In this document: piece after piece, positions 9,120 through 19,960 of the stretch | Layout of the letters: the number at the start of each line of letters is the position of its first letter | Numbering within the stretch: position 1 is the stretch's first letter | DNA from: Phytophthora quininea | Taxonomy: Eukaryota; Oomycota; Peronosporomycetes; Peronosporales; Peronosporaceae | DNA: 53,024 bases | Assembly (NCBI GenBank): GCA_011947345.1 | Contig: JAAVTG010000328.1 | Coordinates: 1-53,024, forward strand | Direction: 5' to 3' | Program-made: the position numbers and the translations under genes | Notes under the pieces: model-generated | What the model saw: only the letters and a program-made list of their open reading frames with translations | What the model was told of the DNA's origin: nothing | Database searches by the model: none

Positions 9120-11151
9120 ATGAGCCTGCGCGACCTCGCACCGATTAACACGAAACGCGCACGCGAGAGCGCAGCGCGCTCGTTCAAGAAGTTCCTAGCG
9201 GATGAAGGTGTCACCTGGGAGTATCTCGCCGTGTGCATGGCGCGCGAGAATGCCCCGCTTGTCCTGGAAGCGGTGGTGGACAAGTTCGGCATGTATCTGG
9301 CCTTCAAGGAAGGACGCAAGGGTCAGCTCTTGGCCAGGCACTCGGTCATGCAGTACTACCGACAGGCCAAGAACTGGCTGCTGGACCAGTTCCCCCAGAT
9401 TCGCCAAGCTACAGACAAGGCGCTGCTCAAGAAGGGCCAAGTGCTGGAGCGCTACTGCATGAAGAGAGAGTCTGGGACCTTCGTCAACAAGGCCCCAGCG
9501 TGTACCAAGAAGTCGCTCAAGATGATGGTCATGCACCTGTATTCAACTGCTTCCACGGCTTCTGACTACCAAGACGCCGCGCTGCTGTGCTTGCTGTGGT
9601 TCCTGTTCGGACGAGCGTCTGACCTCACGCTGCTTCGCAAGGTGAATCTCTCCATCGGCGCCGGGAATATTTTCTTCGTCCGCTTCATCCGCATCAAGAC
9701 TTCGGAAGAGCAAGGGCTCTCACTCTTCCCCGATGACGACTTCATCACGTGCCCGCTGCCCGCTGCTCGCCATCGCCCTTGCCCTCGCGACACAGTCTGC
9801 ACCGACAACTTCGCTCTTGAGCCAGCTTCCTGATCAGCACGCGAACGTGCAAGCCACTCCGACTGCGCCTCTCATCGACTTGATCGACCACCCCGAAGAC
9901 GTTGCTTCACTTCAAACCTCCAAAGACGCTGCAGATGGGGAGAAGCTTACCGACGACGCCCCCGGAATCCATAGCTACGTCAACAGAGTCTTGGGGAGAA
10001 TCGCACAGAAGGCCGGTGTCACGGAACGCTTGACGTCGCACTCCTTCCGTCGTGGAGGAGCTCAGCATGCCAACGGGGCCGGAATGTGCGTGCAATGGAT
10101 TTTCGACCGAGGCGCGTGGAATATGACAGCGACGAATAAGGCCTTCGCGTATGTTTTCAACACTCCAGCAGAAGACCACAAGATTGCTCGCGTCTTGAGC
10201 AACCGCAAGCCCAACGCAGAAGTCCCGCTGTTGTCGCTCGACGCCTTCGACTCGGACACGCACCAGAAAATTGCCTCCGTTGCATCAGCGCTATTCGTCG
10301 CTTCGTCTGGGCTTGACACCGCACAGTATAACGTCAACGCACCAGTGCTCGAGACTCTCATGGCGTACCTACTCCACCACTACCCAGCGTTGAAGGCTCT
10401 TTCGGTTGATGGCCCTGCGATCCAGCGTCTGGAGGCTTGTGCTGTCGAGAAAGGCTTCTGTGTCAATGACTTGCTGGCTTGGTCGTCTCACCTGACCTGT
10501 GATCCAACACCCACCGAAGAACAACATACCGGGGCCCCACAAGAAACATCGACCGATGTTACCAAGCACCCCGTGTTTCTCCATCAAACCGCCTTGATTG
10601 AACAATTAATTCAAGTGAACAAGACACTCGACGCTCGCTTGACAGTAATGGAGACTAAGCTCTGCAACAAACACGCACGGACACCAACACTGCAGGAAAC
10701 AAGTGAGGATACAAGTAGCGACAAACAGCCATCCAAGCGACGACGTACCTCTCCAGCTTCGAGCCTCAAAGACACCTGGTTTGCGTGGTACGCTCAAGAG
10801 CCGCGAATGTGGAGCTCGACCGACGGCGCTACAAAGCACACTCGGTCCAACGCGAAGTGGCTTGTTGGCTTCATGAAAATCTTCCTGACCGACGGCTTCA
10901 CGCTTGTTGAAAGCTCACCACGCTATCGAGACGATGTCCTTGAGGTCGGGGCTGCTGCCGAAGTCGCGGTGCTGGAATTTCTTCGTGGTCATGGGATCAA
11001 AGCGCGCGGTGGCAACAATGTGTTGAAGTACCTGCGGGGCTCCACAAGTCTGGTTTGCTCAATGAACACGTCGCTCGCTTCAATCATCTACAACGAGGAG
11101 GTCACATCATGGATCCTTCACCGGGACACACGCAAAACATCATCGAGTTAG
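9120..11151 (+). CDS. Crypton tyrosine recombinase, one frameshift
   Basis: DNA strand-exchange enzyme of a Crypton transposon. The N-terminal part (about residues 10-110) is a helical core-binding domain. The catalytic domain has Arg165 in FGRASDLTLL, then HSFRRGG supplying His and the second Arg, and a probable nucleophile Tyr in KAFAYVF. A Ser/Thr-rich linker with SKRRR follows. The C-terminal domain (KDTWFAWYAQEP...) resembles the GCR1_C DNA-binding domain found in fungal Cryptons. The frame is broken at 9751-9764 by a tandem 7-bp duplication (GCCCGCT twice); removing one copy reconnects the frames. The remainder is open, so the copy is young or recently inactivated. Repaired length is about 675 residues. 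Confidence 0.85.
9751..9764 (+). repeat. 7-bp tandem duplication disrupting the recombinase
   Basis: GCCCGCT occurs twice in a row. With one unit the reading frame runs straight through from the first to the second half of the recombinase; with two it shifts. This looks like a slippage event. Confidence 0.8.
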
Positions 11152-11227
11152 TGATTGCAGCTTAATTTCATTATCGCACCTTCGCGGCCAGTCGTTCTTG
11201 CAGCCGCTTGTCCCTCCGAAATTGAAA

Positions 11228-11243
11228 GCTCATTCTGCATCTT
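11228..11243 (+). promoter_or_regulatory. Core promoter of the chromodomain ORF (15/16 match)
   Basis: GCTCATTCTGCATCTT matches the oomycete 16-nt core promoter GCTCATTYYNCAWTTT at 15 of 16 positions and lies 20 bases before the ATG at 11263, the typical distance. It implies the chromodomain ORF has its own transcript, separate from the recombinase. Confidence 0.7.
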
Positions 11244-11262
11244 ACACCCGCAACACGTAGCC

Positions 11263-11796
11263 ATGCCTTCACGCAAGCCCTCGAAGAAAGCGGTCAGCTC
11301 AAGGCAGGAGTTCAAGGGCCTCTGTATCGCTGTTGGAAAGACGTTCAAGATACGTGTCAGGGATGAAGTTATTCGCCACCTTCGACTTACCTTGAACACG
11401 ACTGTCGCCTCTGCAAGTCTCCTCCCCGAAGCTCTCGAGGTGATCTTCGCTGCTCTTGCCGATCGGAAGAAGCGCCGCCCCACGCTGGACGATGTGCACG
11501 AGTGGCTTGTCCCTCCCGAAGACGCTGGCGTTGACGCGGAGGCTGCAGACGACGAAGGCGCGGTCGACGCTCCACAAGATGAGCCCCAGCACTACGTGCG
11601 CAAGCTGGTCAACTGGAAGCGTGAGAACCGCACCACGTACTACCTTGTGGACTGGGAGCCGACTTGGGAGCCTCGATGCCACGTGAATCCCACCGTCGTC
11701 GCGGCCTTCGAGAAGGAGCGCCGCCTGCTTGTCCGCAAAGCCTTCATCGACGACGAAGCTGTAGAAGACAACTCGCTCAACGCCACAGAAGCATAG
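11263..11796 (+). CDS. Chromodomain protein carried by the Crypton
   Basis: A 177-residue protein with a chromodomain at about residues 108-155 (YVRKLVNWKRENRTTYYLVDW, then TWEP), including the aromatic and WEP positions used to bind methylated histone tails. The N-terminal 80 residues are basic and helical (KPSKKAVSSRQEF..., then ALADRKKRRPTLDDVHEWL) and might be a histone-fold or other small DNA-binding unit, but I do not recognise it. An acidic linker joins the two halves. The ATG at 11263 is chosen because the core promoter lies just upstream. It starts 112 bp after the recombinase stop on the same strand. A chromodomain next to a recombinase suggests targeting of insertion to marked chromatin, as in chromovirus integrases; this is inference. 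Confidence 0.8.
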   Translation: MPSRKPSKKAVSSRQEFKGLCIAVGKTFKIRVRDEVIRHLRLTLNTTVASASLLPEALEVIFAALADRKKRRPTLDDVHEWLVPPEDAGVDAEAADDEGAVDAPQDEPQHYVRKLVNWKRENRTTYYLVDWEPTWEPRCHVNPTVVAAFEKERRLLVRKAFIDDEAVEDNSLNATEA

Positions 11797-11869
11797 GATG
11801 AGTCAATCATAACGGTTAATACAGGGTGTATTACATGCTTTACAACACTAGATACATCACACTACACTG

Positions 11870-12000
11870 CGTTGAACACTGAGCTTGACCTCCAGATGGA
11901 ACAGCAAAGTTAACCTCGTCACAGAGTACACACAACATGAATTTGTATGCGGGATCGAACACAGAGCTTAACCTCCGAATGGAACAGCAATGTTAACCTC
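11870..12000. repeat. Two imperfect 46-bp direct repeats
   Basis: The segments at about 11871-11916 and 11954-11999 match at roughly 39 of 46 positions (shared cores GGAACAGCAA and GTTAACCTC). They lie next to a CA/TA/CG simple-sequence tract at 12002-12042, on the 3' side of the tRNA-like sequence when read on the minus strand, so they may be the body of a SINE. Confidence 0.6.
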
Positions 12001-12001
12001 A

Positions 12002-12042
12002 ACGCGCGCGCACACACATATATATATATACACGCACACGCA
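12002..12042. repeat. Simple dinucleotide repeat tract
   Basis: A run of CG, CA and TA dinucleotide units. It separates the 46-bp repeats from the tRNA-like sequence. Confidence 0.9.
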
Positions 12043-12046
12043 CTGT

Positions 12047-12118
12047 AGCTCATGCCTGGAATCGAACCAGCGCCACCGAGTGTTTTAAGCTCGGGCCCAA
12101 CCACTGGGCATCATGAGC
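12047..12118 (-). tRNA. tRNA-like sequence, probably a SINE head
   Basis: A 72-nt segment folds as a cloverleaf: a perfect 7-bp acceptor stem (GCTCATG with CATGAGC), a 4-bp D stem (GCCC/GGGC) with AGTGGTT loop, an anticodon stem with 4 of 5 pairs, and a T arm with B box GGTTCGATTCC. The anticodon would be AAA, which is unusual. The inner anticodon-stem pair (C-A) and the outer T-stem pair (G-G) are mismatched. No run of T follows as a polymerase III terminator; a simple repeat and two 46-bp repeats follow instead. A tRNA-derived SINE or tRNA pseudogene is more likely than a working tRNA. Confidence 0.5.
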
Positions 12119-12501
12119 GGTCGGGACTTGCGCCCGAGAGCGGCAAAATCCCGAATGACAGCTCGGCAGTGAATGCCAGCCACACAGTTTGTGTGGACAT
12201 GTGGCCACTAAGCCAGCGTATTTACGCTGCTCATAAGAACAGGCTTTTACGTACCCACTTTTTAGTGGCCCCCGATTTCCGAGGCCGAGCATCATTTGTC
12301 AATTTGCCGGCTGCAGAGCACATGGTTCTGCAGCGCTAAAAATGTATGTTTTAGTTTTTGCCTCTATCTTTGCCCACAGGCCGTTTTAGAGCCTGGGAAT
12401 CCGCCTGTAAACTCGCCTTTGTATGGCTCTCTTAGGATTCTCAAATCTACATGTGGTTTCAAACCTGCCTTTTTAGACTCTTTTCTGATCGGCTCTTTTC
12501 C

Positions 12502-12535
12502 CTCCGATGTACCGCTTTTCCGGTACGGGTCGGAG
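12502..12535. promoter_or_regulatory. Compound palindrome at the right side of the Crypton region
   Basis: An outer pair CTCCGA/TCGGAG encloses an inner pair GTACCG/CGGTAC with a 6-base centre. It shares the 10-mer CGGGTCGGAG with the palindrome at 9009-9029. A further GGTCGGAGG follows at 12545. Possible recombination site or element end. Confidence 0.4.
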
Positions 12536-12862
12536 AAGGTCGACGGTCGGAGGTTTTACGCTATGGAGAAACATTCTGCTTGAACAGACTGCTTTTCGTA
12601 GACACTCCCCACTAGGCGTAGATACATGAAAGTAACCCCTACAGCTAGTCGAAATACATTTGCGAGAGGCGATCGGCCAGGTCTACAACTATTGCGAACT
12701 AATATCGTTTGTGCAGTGCACGTGCAATCTTCTCCAGGCAGAATTACATGGCTACATTATATTGTATGCTACTGTATACAATATGTTATAACAGACACTG
12801 ATCATTTTATCGTTTTTTTGTTGTTGATGAAACCGTCCGTTATCCTAGTTTTTAGAACACAT

Positions 12863-14499
12863 CTACTTTTTCTTTATCAAGGCTACGCTACCAGCTTCAT
12901 TCTTCGACTATGGAGTTTCTTATGCCTAATACATGTTCTAGCGACTGCATGTTTGGTCGTAAAATATCGTCGTCATTTCATGTCGTCGTAACACGTCCTC
13001 GGCATTAAATCAGTCGTGCCTCTATCCTGCGCCATACTGGTGTTTCTCTTGGTGGTGCTCGTTGACCGATCCTGGTATCGCCAGGCCCAGACTGCTGTCA
13101 GTTCTGTAGGGCACGAAAACAGAATGCGCTCTCGCCGCAATAACCTCCATCAGTAGGGGACTTTTTACGAGTTTTACGGGAAGCCCGGTGGTCTGATTTA
13201 TGCGCCGTTCCCGCTAAATCGGAGAGCCGTGACCCTTTCATAACAGTTTTGGAGTCGGAGAGTCTGCCGCCGCCTGACAAAACGCCAGTCATAAATCTTA
13301 TCTAAACTACCATCCTTCTTGATTATCTGCGGACTACTGACGCATTGGGGCTCATCTACTGTTCCACAAATCATCGTTCTCAGTTTTGTGGCCATCAGCT
13401 CTTTCTCGCAAAGTGACACTTGCATAATACTGCTTGAAGCTCCGAACATTTGCTTTTTAGTTCTTTGGATATTTGCATCAAAAGTGCCTTATGCCCCAGA
13501 ATGATGAAACGTTTCCCTAACCGCTTTCTGTTCTTCTCGCAAAAGTCTGTAAGAAGGGTGTAAGAAAAACTAAAGCGGAGTCCGTTCATTATAGGGGCTT
13601 TGTCCCAATCAGGAATCACTCTCAACCGCTATGCGAACTAGATACTCTCAGTCGTGCAAATCTAGTTTTATTTTCATCAGGAGCACCTTTAGAACTTGTA
13701 GGACGCCACGATTCAAACCTCAATTGTCCCGCTGATCCACGGTGCATAAGCACGGTCCAAGACTTGCTCAATAGCAAGCTGACGATAAACTTGTTTCACG
13801 CTACTATCAATCTTGGCGGCGTAGGCGACGACTTTAAAGGTTCGGTGACCGGAGAAACCGTCCCAGAGCTGTAAATGGGGATACGCACACCCACCGAAAT
13901 GAAAGCAATGTCGGCAGACAATGTTCCGTTGCACCACCTCTAGACGTACTAATGACACAATCCAATTAGTATTTTGCTAGCAATATATCGTGCCTTGAAT
14001 TTGCCGTGCGTCTGAAGCTGCTCGAAGGTTTTAACACTCGACATCTCTTTGCACACGTGCACATCACAGTCCTTGCGCAGTTGCTGGTTCCTGTCACCGG
14101 TTGCTTTTTTATTCGAGGGTTGTGACTTAAAGCAGTGTATAGGTTCGTTAGAATCGCCGAGAAGCATCATAGTGGCTCGTTCTGTGCTTTTCCTGAACAA
14201 CGGACCCAAGAGTTTTTGTTGTTGTTGTTTTAGCAGTTGGCGTATCAGTGGGGTGTACTACTATAAAATGTCTCCATGCGCGAGATTATGCGTAGAAACA
14301 AAGTCTTAGTGAATGTAATGATGCATATCTGTTTGGTCAACATTGCAGGCAACTAGTAAACCCAGACTGTTCATCGCAGGACGAACGTCTGCAGCAAAGT
14401 TGGCAAGAATGGCCTCCAGCACAGCAGGAGGTTTTAGTTCTTACCGATGTTTTCTCTCAGAGCAAGACGATGAGATGACTTGGTTGCGTCTACTGCGAC
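12863..14499. repeat. Left arm of a 5.9-kb inverted-repeat structure
   Basis: A 1.63-kb arm that matches 17166-18804 in inverted orientation with high identity. Small indels occur, such as the length of a T run near 14105. The outer edge begins CTACTT...AAGGCTACGC and the inner edge ends near ATGACTTGG...ACTGCGAC. Short open frames inside (for example 13958-13713 minus) have no family I recognise. I see no convincing target-site duplication. Confidence 0.9.
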
Positions 14500-17165
14500 A
14501 TTCTCACAAAGACCGATTGCTCGCCCCCGGACCAGGTACGAGTGTGAGTTTCCGACGCCTCCTGCATGACAACCACACGTATTCATCCAGCCCCGCTACA
14601 TGGAACACCTCCTTTGAAGTCCAGCACATCTCACCAACAAACTTGCACGCCCTTGGAACCATCCGACAGGAAGTAGACAGCCACGAAAGTTCGCCCTGTA
14701 TGCAATCTCATACAAAATGGCTAGCGGCACAAGTTTTACGTTGACCGCCATCACGATATCCAACGAACCGTGAACTGCAGCCTCAACACGCCGAAATAGG
14801 GCTAGTGAGCGAGCGTGAAACGCTACGTCACGCCCCAAACCGGGCAGCCGATGCCAAGATATACGCCCCCAACACACGATTTGGTCACATGGATCTGCAA
14901 CACTACAAATGCTAAATTTGTATCACCACCACATTTTAGGGAGCTACAGAATTTAGAAACTCGTAAAAAGTGTAATGAAATTTCTTAATCTGCGTCCCGG
15001 ACCGACGGAAGAGGGGATGCTATCCCCAAAATGCACGAAACGAGTTGGCAGAGTAGGTATTTGACTTCCTCCATTCGTAACTGCAGCATGACTCCAGAAA
15101 AGACATACCTTCTCCACGGAGCTCATTGGTCTACTGAGCGATGTCAAAGATGCTGTGTGAAGATCGAAGGACACATGCGAAGCGTCAATAGCTCAAAGAT
15201 ACTGAGCCTTCACAACAGGTTCCAATCATTCTGCTAGTCAGCTGACGATATTTCAAAGACTCTCTTGAAGTGCGAGCTGTATCGTTTACGTGTGCTGCAC
15301 GTTGACAATTTCAAGCAGACATTCGATCGATGAAGGTGCGAATATTGCCATCATCCACGGTTTCCGATGCTAGCACTCGGTTCTATAAATGAATATCCAC
15401 TATTGTCGTTGTTTTCGACTCATTGGCATTTATGTCGTCTAGAAGAGACCTCACCCAGGGCAATGACGTAAATCATATTGATTGAACAATCTGGAACATG
15501 TTGTTGGATCCGGGTAGCATTGGGTCAACTGTTTTATAATGCAGTTGATACTGACGTGGCAACGCTGTTGTACTGGTACGCGACACATATTGTGACATGG
15601 ATACAAAAATTTAGTAAAAACTGCAGAAGCTGGACAGCCATACGTCAAACTTATCGCGGATGCAACGCTCCTGGAGACAATCCACTTTGTTTTGATCTAA
15701 CGAATTCTAGACGTTATTAACAAATTGATTCCAAGAAGTGCGATTTGGGAAGGCTTGAATGCACTACGTTCAATCGATCTCTTGCCCGAAAAGCTACCTG
15801 GTTTGTCCTTGATCTCACGCACGTTCCACGATAGTATTTTTACTTGATTGGCAATCGTCTACGATGTGCACCATTTTATTTGTTACGCCCGCTTCCATTG
15901 TTGATGGTTCCGGCTGAGGACAAAGCGGGGTCAAAGGAAGTGGTAACCGCACTGATCCAGCTCTAAGACAATCAATCCTAGTGCTTTCAATATTACAATA
16001 ACCAGTATCTGCTTGTTTGACTTATTTGGAGATAAGTTGTGTTATATTCATAATATTTACGCCCCGAACACTGCTGCAGTGAGACACAGACGGTTTGAAG
16101 CACTCACCGTCGGTTTTGAAGAAAAATAAGATATACAAGGTGGGTAGAGATCTCAACTTGACACTAAACCCAGAACAGGATGCTAGTTCTTCAAATCCGA
16201 GGCCAGACTTCAGCAGAAACGTACTACAGCTGTGGCTATCGGAATAATGTGGTGGATGCATGGAGATTACATCACCCGCTCACAAGGTTTGGTAGGAATT
16301 CATGAAATGAGGGAGGGTAAAAAATCATATGTGGCCGTAATATATCCTCTGTGGTCATTGGAGCAATCACCACAACTCCAAGTTCACCTGGGCACGTTTG
16401 AAAAGTTCTTTTTTGTAACATACCTCTCGTTATAACTTGGTAGACGGCAGATCAAAAGTAAAAAAAAAAGAGGCGGGTCGTCCCCGTTATCATGGCGAGA
16501 ATTTACATCTTTTAGTACGAGAATGTGGCAACAAGTTGAACAAAACCGGAAAACCAGTGGCGCAGCGATGCTGGCAAGGTCGTTCCAAGCATAAACATGC
16601 TACATTAATTTCGGTATAGTCGCTTCGCCGCATGCTGCAATGGTTAGGAATGCGGCTTATCAAGGGCAAACCCGCAACAATTTTGCAGAATCTACTGTAA
16701 ATGTTGCATTTAGAGCGCAATATTTGAAGAAAGACCCCAGCCATGGCAAGCGTCTCCCTATTAGACCACAAGTATATCTCGATGAAACGTTTTTACTTGC
16801 ATCATGTTGCCCAGAATTCATGGGTTAATCAAAATAAGCTGCAACATTCGAAGAGTGGGCATGGATACAAGGAAACAGATTTGTTTCGCTATTTAACAAG
16901 TCTTCTTTACGAATTTTGTATTATCAGTGATGTTGTTGTACGCCATGGAAGAAACGGGATTGTGGGCGAATTTAATTCAATTCAGGAAACTTTGGCTGTT
17001 TAGGATGAAAGGAAGCACGATGATGACTACAACAACTGCAACACTGACCAACTTGAAAAGTTATTCAAAGGCGAAGTGCGCAACTTCCACCAGATAAACC
17101 ACTCGTGTAAAAACAATTGGCCGCACTAACTACTATAAGCCAAGGCTGATCAAGATCCTATCACA
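14500..17165 (+). mobile_element. Unique interior with a LINE endonuclease fragment
   Basis: The DNA between the inverted arms is AT-richer and has many stops. Around 16040-16250 the plus strand encodes, in two frames, IYAPNTAAVRHRRFEAL and then DLNLTLNPEQDASS, followed by a Leu-rich stretch. This matches the order of motifs in the APE-type endonuclease domain of non-LTR retrotransposons (N-x-YAP, GGD-N). The fragment is broken by frameshifts and stops. Nothing else in the interior is recognisable. Confidence 0.5.
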
Positions 17166-18804
17166 GTCGCAGTTAACACAGCCAAGTCATCTCATCGTCT
17201 TGCTCTGAGAGAAAACATCGGTAAGAACTAAAACCTCCTGCTGTGCTGGAGGCCATTCTTGCCAACTTTGCTGCAGACGTTCGTCCTGCGATGAACAGTC
17301 TGGGTTTACTAGTTGCCTGCAATGTTGACCAAACAGATATGCATCATTACATTCACTAAGACTTTGTTTCTACGCATAATCTCGCGCATGGAGACATTTT
17401 ATAGTAGTACACCCCACTGATACGCCAACTGCTAAAACAACAACAACAAAAACTCTTGGGTCCGTTGTTCAGGAAAAGCACAGAACGAGCCACTATGATG
17501 CTTCTCGGCGATTCTAACGAACCTATACACTGCTTTAAGTCACAACCCTCGAATAAAAAAAAGCAACCGGTGACAGGAACCAGCAACTGCGCAAGGACTG
17601 TGATGTGCACGTGTGCAAAGAGATGTCGAGTGTTAAAACCTTCGAGCAGCTTCAGACGCACGGCAAATTCAAGGCACGATATATTGCTAGCAAAATACTA
17701 ATTGGATTGTGTCATTAGTACGTCTAGAGGTGGTGCAACGGAACATTGTCTGCCGACATTGCTTTCATTTCGGTGGGTGTGCGTATCCCCATTTACAGCT
17801 CTGGGACGGTTTCTCCGGTCACCGAACCTTTAAAGTCGTCGCCTACGCCGCCAAGATTGATAGTAGCGTGAAACAAGTTTATCGTCAGCTTGCTATTGAG
17901 CAAGTCTTGGACCGTGCTTATGCACCGTGGATCAGCGGGACAATTGAGGTTTGAATCGTGGCGTCCTACAAGTTCTAAAGGTGCTCCTGATGAAAATAAA
18001 ACTAGATTTGCACGACTGAGAGTATCTAGTTCGCATAGCGGTTGAGAGTGATTCCTGATTGGGACAAAGCCCCTATAATGAACGGACTCCGCTTTAGTTT
18101 TTCTTACACCCTTCTTACAGACTTTTTGCGAGAAGAACAGAAAGCGGTTAGGGAAACGTTTCATCATTCTGGGGCATAAGGCACTTTTGATGCAAATATC
18201 CAAAGAACTAAAAAGCAAATGTTCGGAGCTTCAAGCAGTATTATGCAAGTGTCACTTTGCGAGAAAGAGCTGATGGCCACAAAACTGAGAACGATGATTT
18301 GTGGAACAGTAGATGAGCCCCAATGCGTCAGTAGTCCGCAGATAATCAAGAAGGATGGTAGTTTAGATAAGATTTATGACTGGCGTTTTGTCAGGCGGCG
18401 GCAGACTCTCCGACTCCAAAACTGTTATGAAAGGGTCACGGCTCTCCGATTTAGCGGGAACGGCGCATAAATCAGACCACCGGGCTTCCCGTAAAACTCG
18501 TAAAAAGTCCCCTACTGATGGAGGTTATTGCGGCGAGAGCGCATTCTGTTTTCGTGCCCTACAGAACTGACAGCAGTCTGGGGCTGGCGATACCAGGATC
18601 GGTCAACGAGCACCACCAAGAGAAACACCAGTATGGCGCAGGATAGAGGCACGACTGATTTAATGCCGAGGACGTGTTACGACGACATGAAATGACGACG
18701 ATATTTTACGACCAAACATGCAGTCGCTAGAACATGTATTAGGCATAAGAAACTCCATAGTCGAAGAATGAAGCTGGTAGCGTAGCCTTAATAAAATAAA
18801 GTAG
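17166..18804. repeat. Right arm of the 5.9-kb inverted-repeat structure
   Basis: Inverted partner of 12863-14499. The outermost bases after GTAGCGTAGCCTT are AT-rich and pair imperfectly with the left end (CTACTT motifs), so the true limits are uncertain by about 15 bp. Confidence 0.9.
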
Positions 18805-19960
18805 CTGTCCTCTCAAGTTTAGATATTCAGGTTTATCGAGCGGATGTAAGACTACGATACTCTAGTTAAATTATATATGTTTGGTACTAGGTTACCGGTA
18901 TTTAGCGACCGGCATTGATTTCCTAGTAAAAAAATGTTTTTGTTGTTGCTCCGCACGGCCTGAAGTAAAAGAACAAAACCGCGTCGACAGGTTTATTAGC
19001 GCTGTTCTTAGAATTCCTATCCACGCTATTACTCCTGATTAGCATACACGTTTCCTCTGCGCTGTATGTACTGTAGTCGCAATCCAGGAATAACGACACC
19101 AAAGCTGATTCTCCTTATCCCTTGATCCTAACTGCTTTGCGCTCCAGATTTTTCACTATCATCGCCGTCGTTCCATTGGGAGCTGCACCTGCTTCACCAT
19201 ATGCTGCATTTTCGAATACACCACGTAAATGCTGCGCTGGATTCTGTGTTGAAAGACTCCCAGGTGTAGCAGGGTCAACCTGATACTGTACCTCCTGACG
19301 CAGGCGGTGCAAGCCAGTAGGCAGCCTGTTAGCCTCGAGCAGGACAGCATGCCATTTGCGCTGTCCACGCGATCGCAAACGGGAGTAATCCAACCGTTTC
19401 CGCGAAATGTGAATGTGGGTCAACAACGGCACGTCGAGCCTTCCGTATGAATATTCAGGCTTTTCTAGAGATGCCGGAGACCCGGTATCACGACGTGTTT
19501 TCCGGTATACAAAAGCGAAAATGTGTTTTCCGATCTGCGACGGCGCCAGTAATTTATAGTATCTCACGCGGAGCGTCGCGTCGTCTTTAAAATCTGAAAA
19601 TTTCAACGGGGGAGTAGTCCCGCGCACAAGGGGAAGGGCAGAAGCGGAGGCGAGAATACGGCATCGCTGTAAGTCCATGTTGTGCTCGTTGCAGCCCCAA
19701 AAGCAGCCCTTACATGTGTTGCAAATAAAGCTCAACGATTCAACCCAGTTCTCACTGTTTTGGCTGCAATGGCTACTAATAAGCGATGACTAGCAAAGCG
19801 GCAGAAAAACAGTGCATTCCAGCTTCAAGAGTCCCTCCGCAAGGGTCGGGCACGCTTGACAGAGCTGCAAGCATTGCGCCGGGATATCGAAGAAGACGAC
19901 AAAGGTGGCGGGGAGGCAGGCTTAACCTTGAGCAAGCGCTACAGCCCACGGAATCGTGTA
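18805..19960. other. Gap with one unrecognised ORF
   Basis: The only long frame is 19735-19115 on the minus strand, 206 residues with no ATG-proximal promoter and no recognised domain. It has a Cys cluster near its N terminus (CNTCKGCFWGC) but no clear zinc-finger spacing. It may be a relic of a mobile element flanking the inverted-repeat structure. Confidence 0.35.

Larger units (their letters stand above)
8868..12535 (+). mobile_element. Crypton-type element (tyrosine recombinase plus chromodomain ORF)
   Basis: The coding core is a tyrosine recombinase (9120-11151) followed in the same direction by a chromodomain ORF (11263-11796). The outer limits are tentative. CTCCGACCGTAC at 8868-8879 matches, in inverted orientation and with one base difference, the CGGTACGGGTCGGAG at 12521-12535. 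Palindromes containing CTCCGAC/GTCGGAG lie at 9009-9029 and 12502-12535. Cryptons usually lack terminal inverted repeats, so these may be recombinase sites and not ends. A SINE-like unit lies inside these limits. Confidence 0.55.

Noticed and set aside
13319..13504. Short ORFs in the inverted arms as genes
   Set aside because: They appear in both arms only because of the repeat, are about 60-80 residues and have no motif.
12863..18804. Polinton/Maverick or DIRS element
   Set aside because: No polymerase B, integrase, capsid or tyrosine recombinase motifs are visible in the arms or interior, and DIRS repeats are much shorter.
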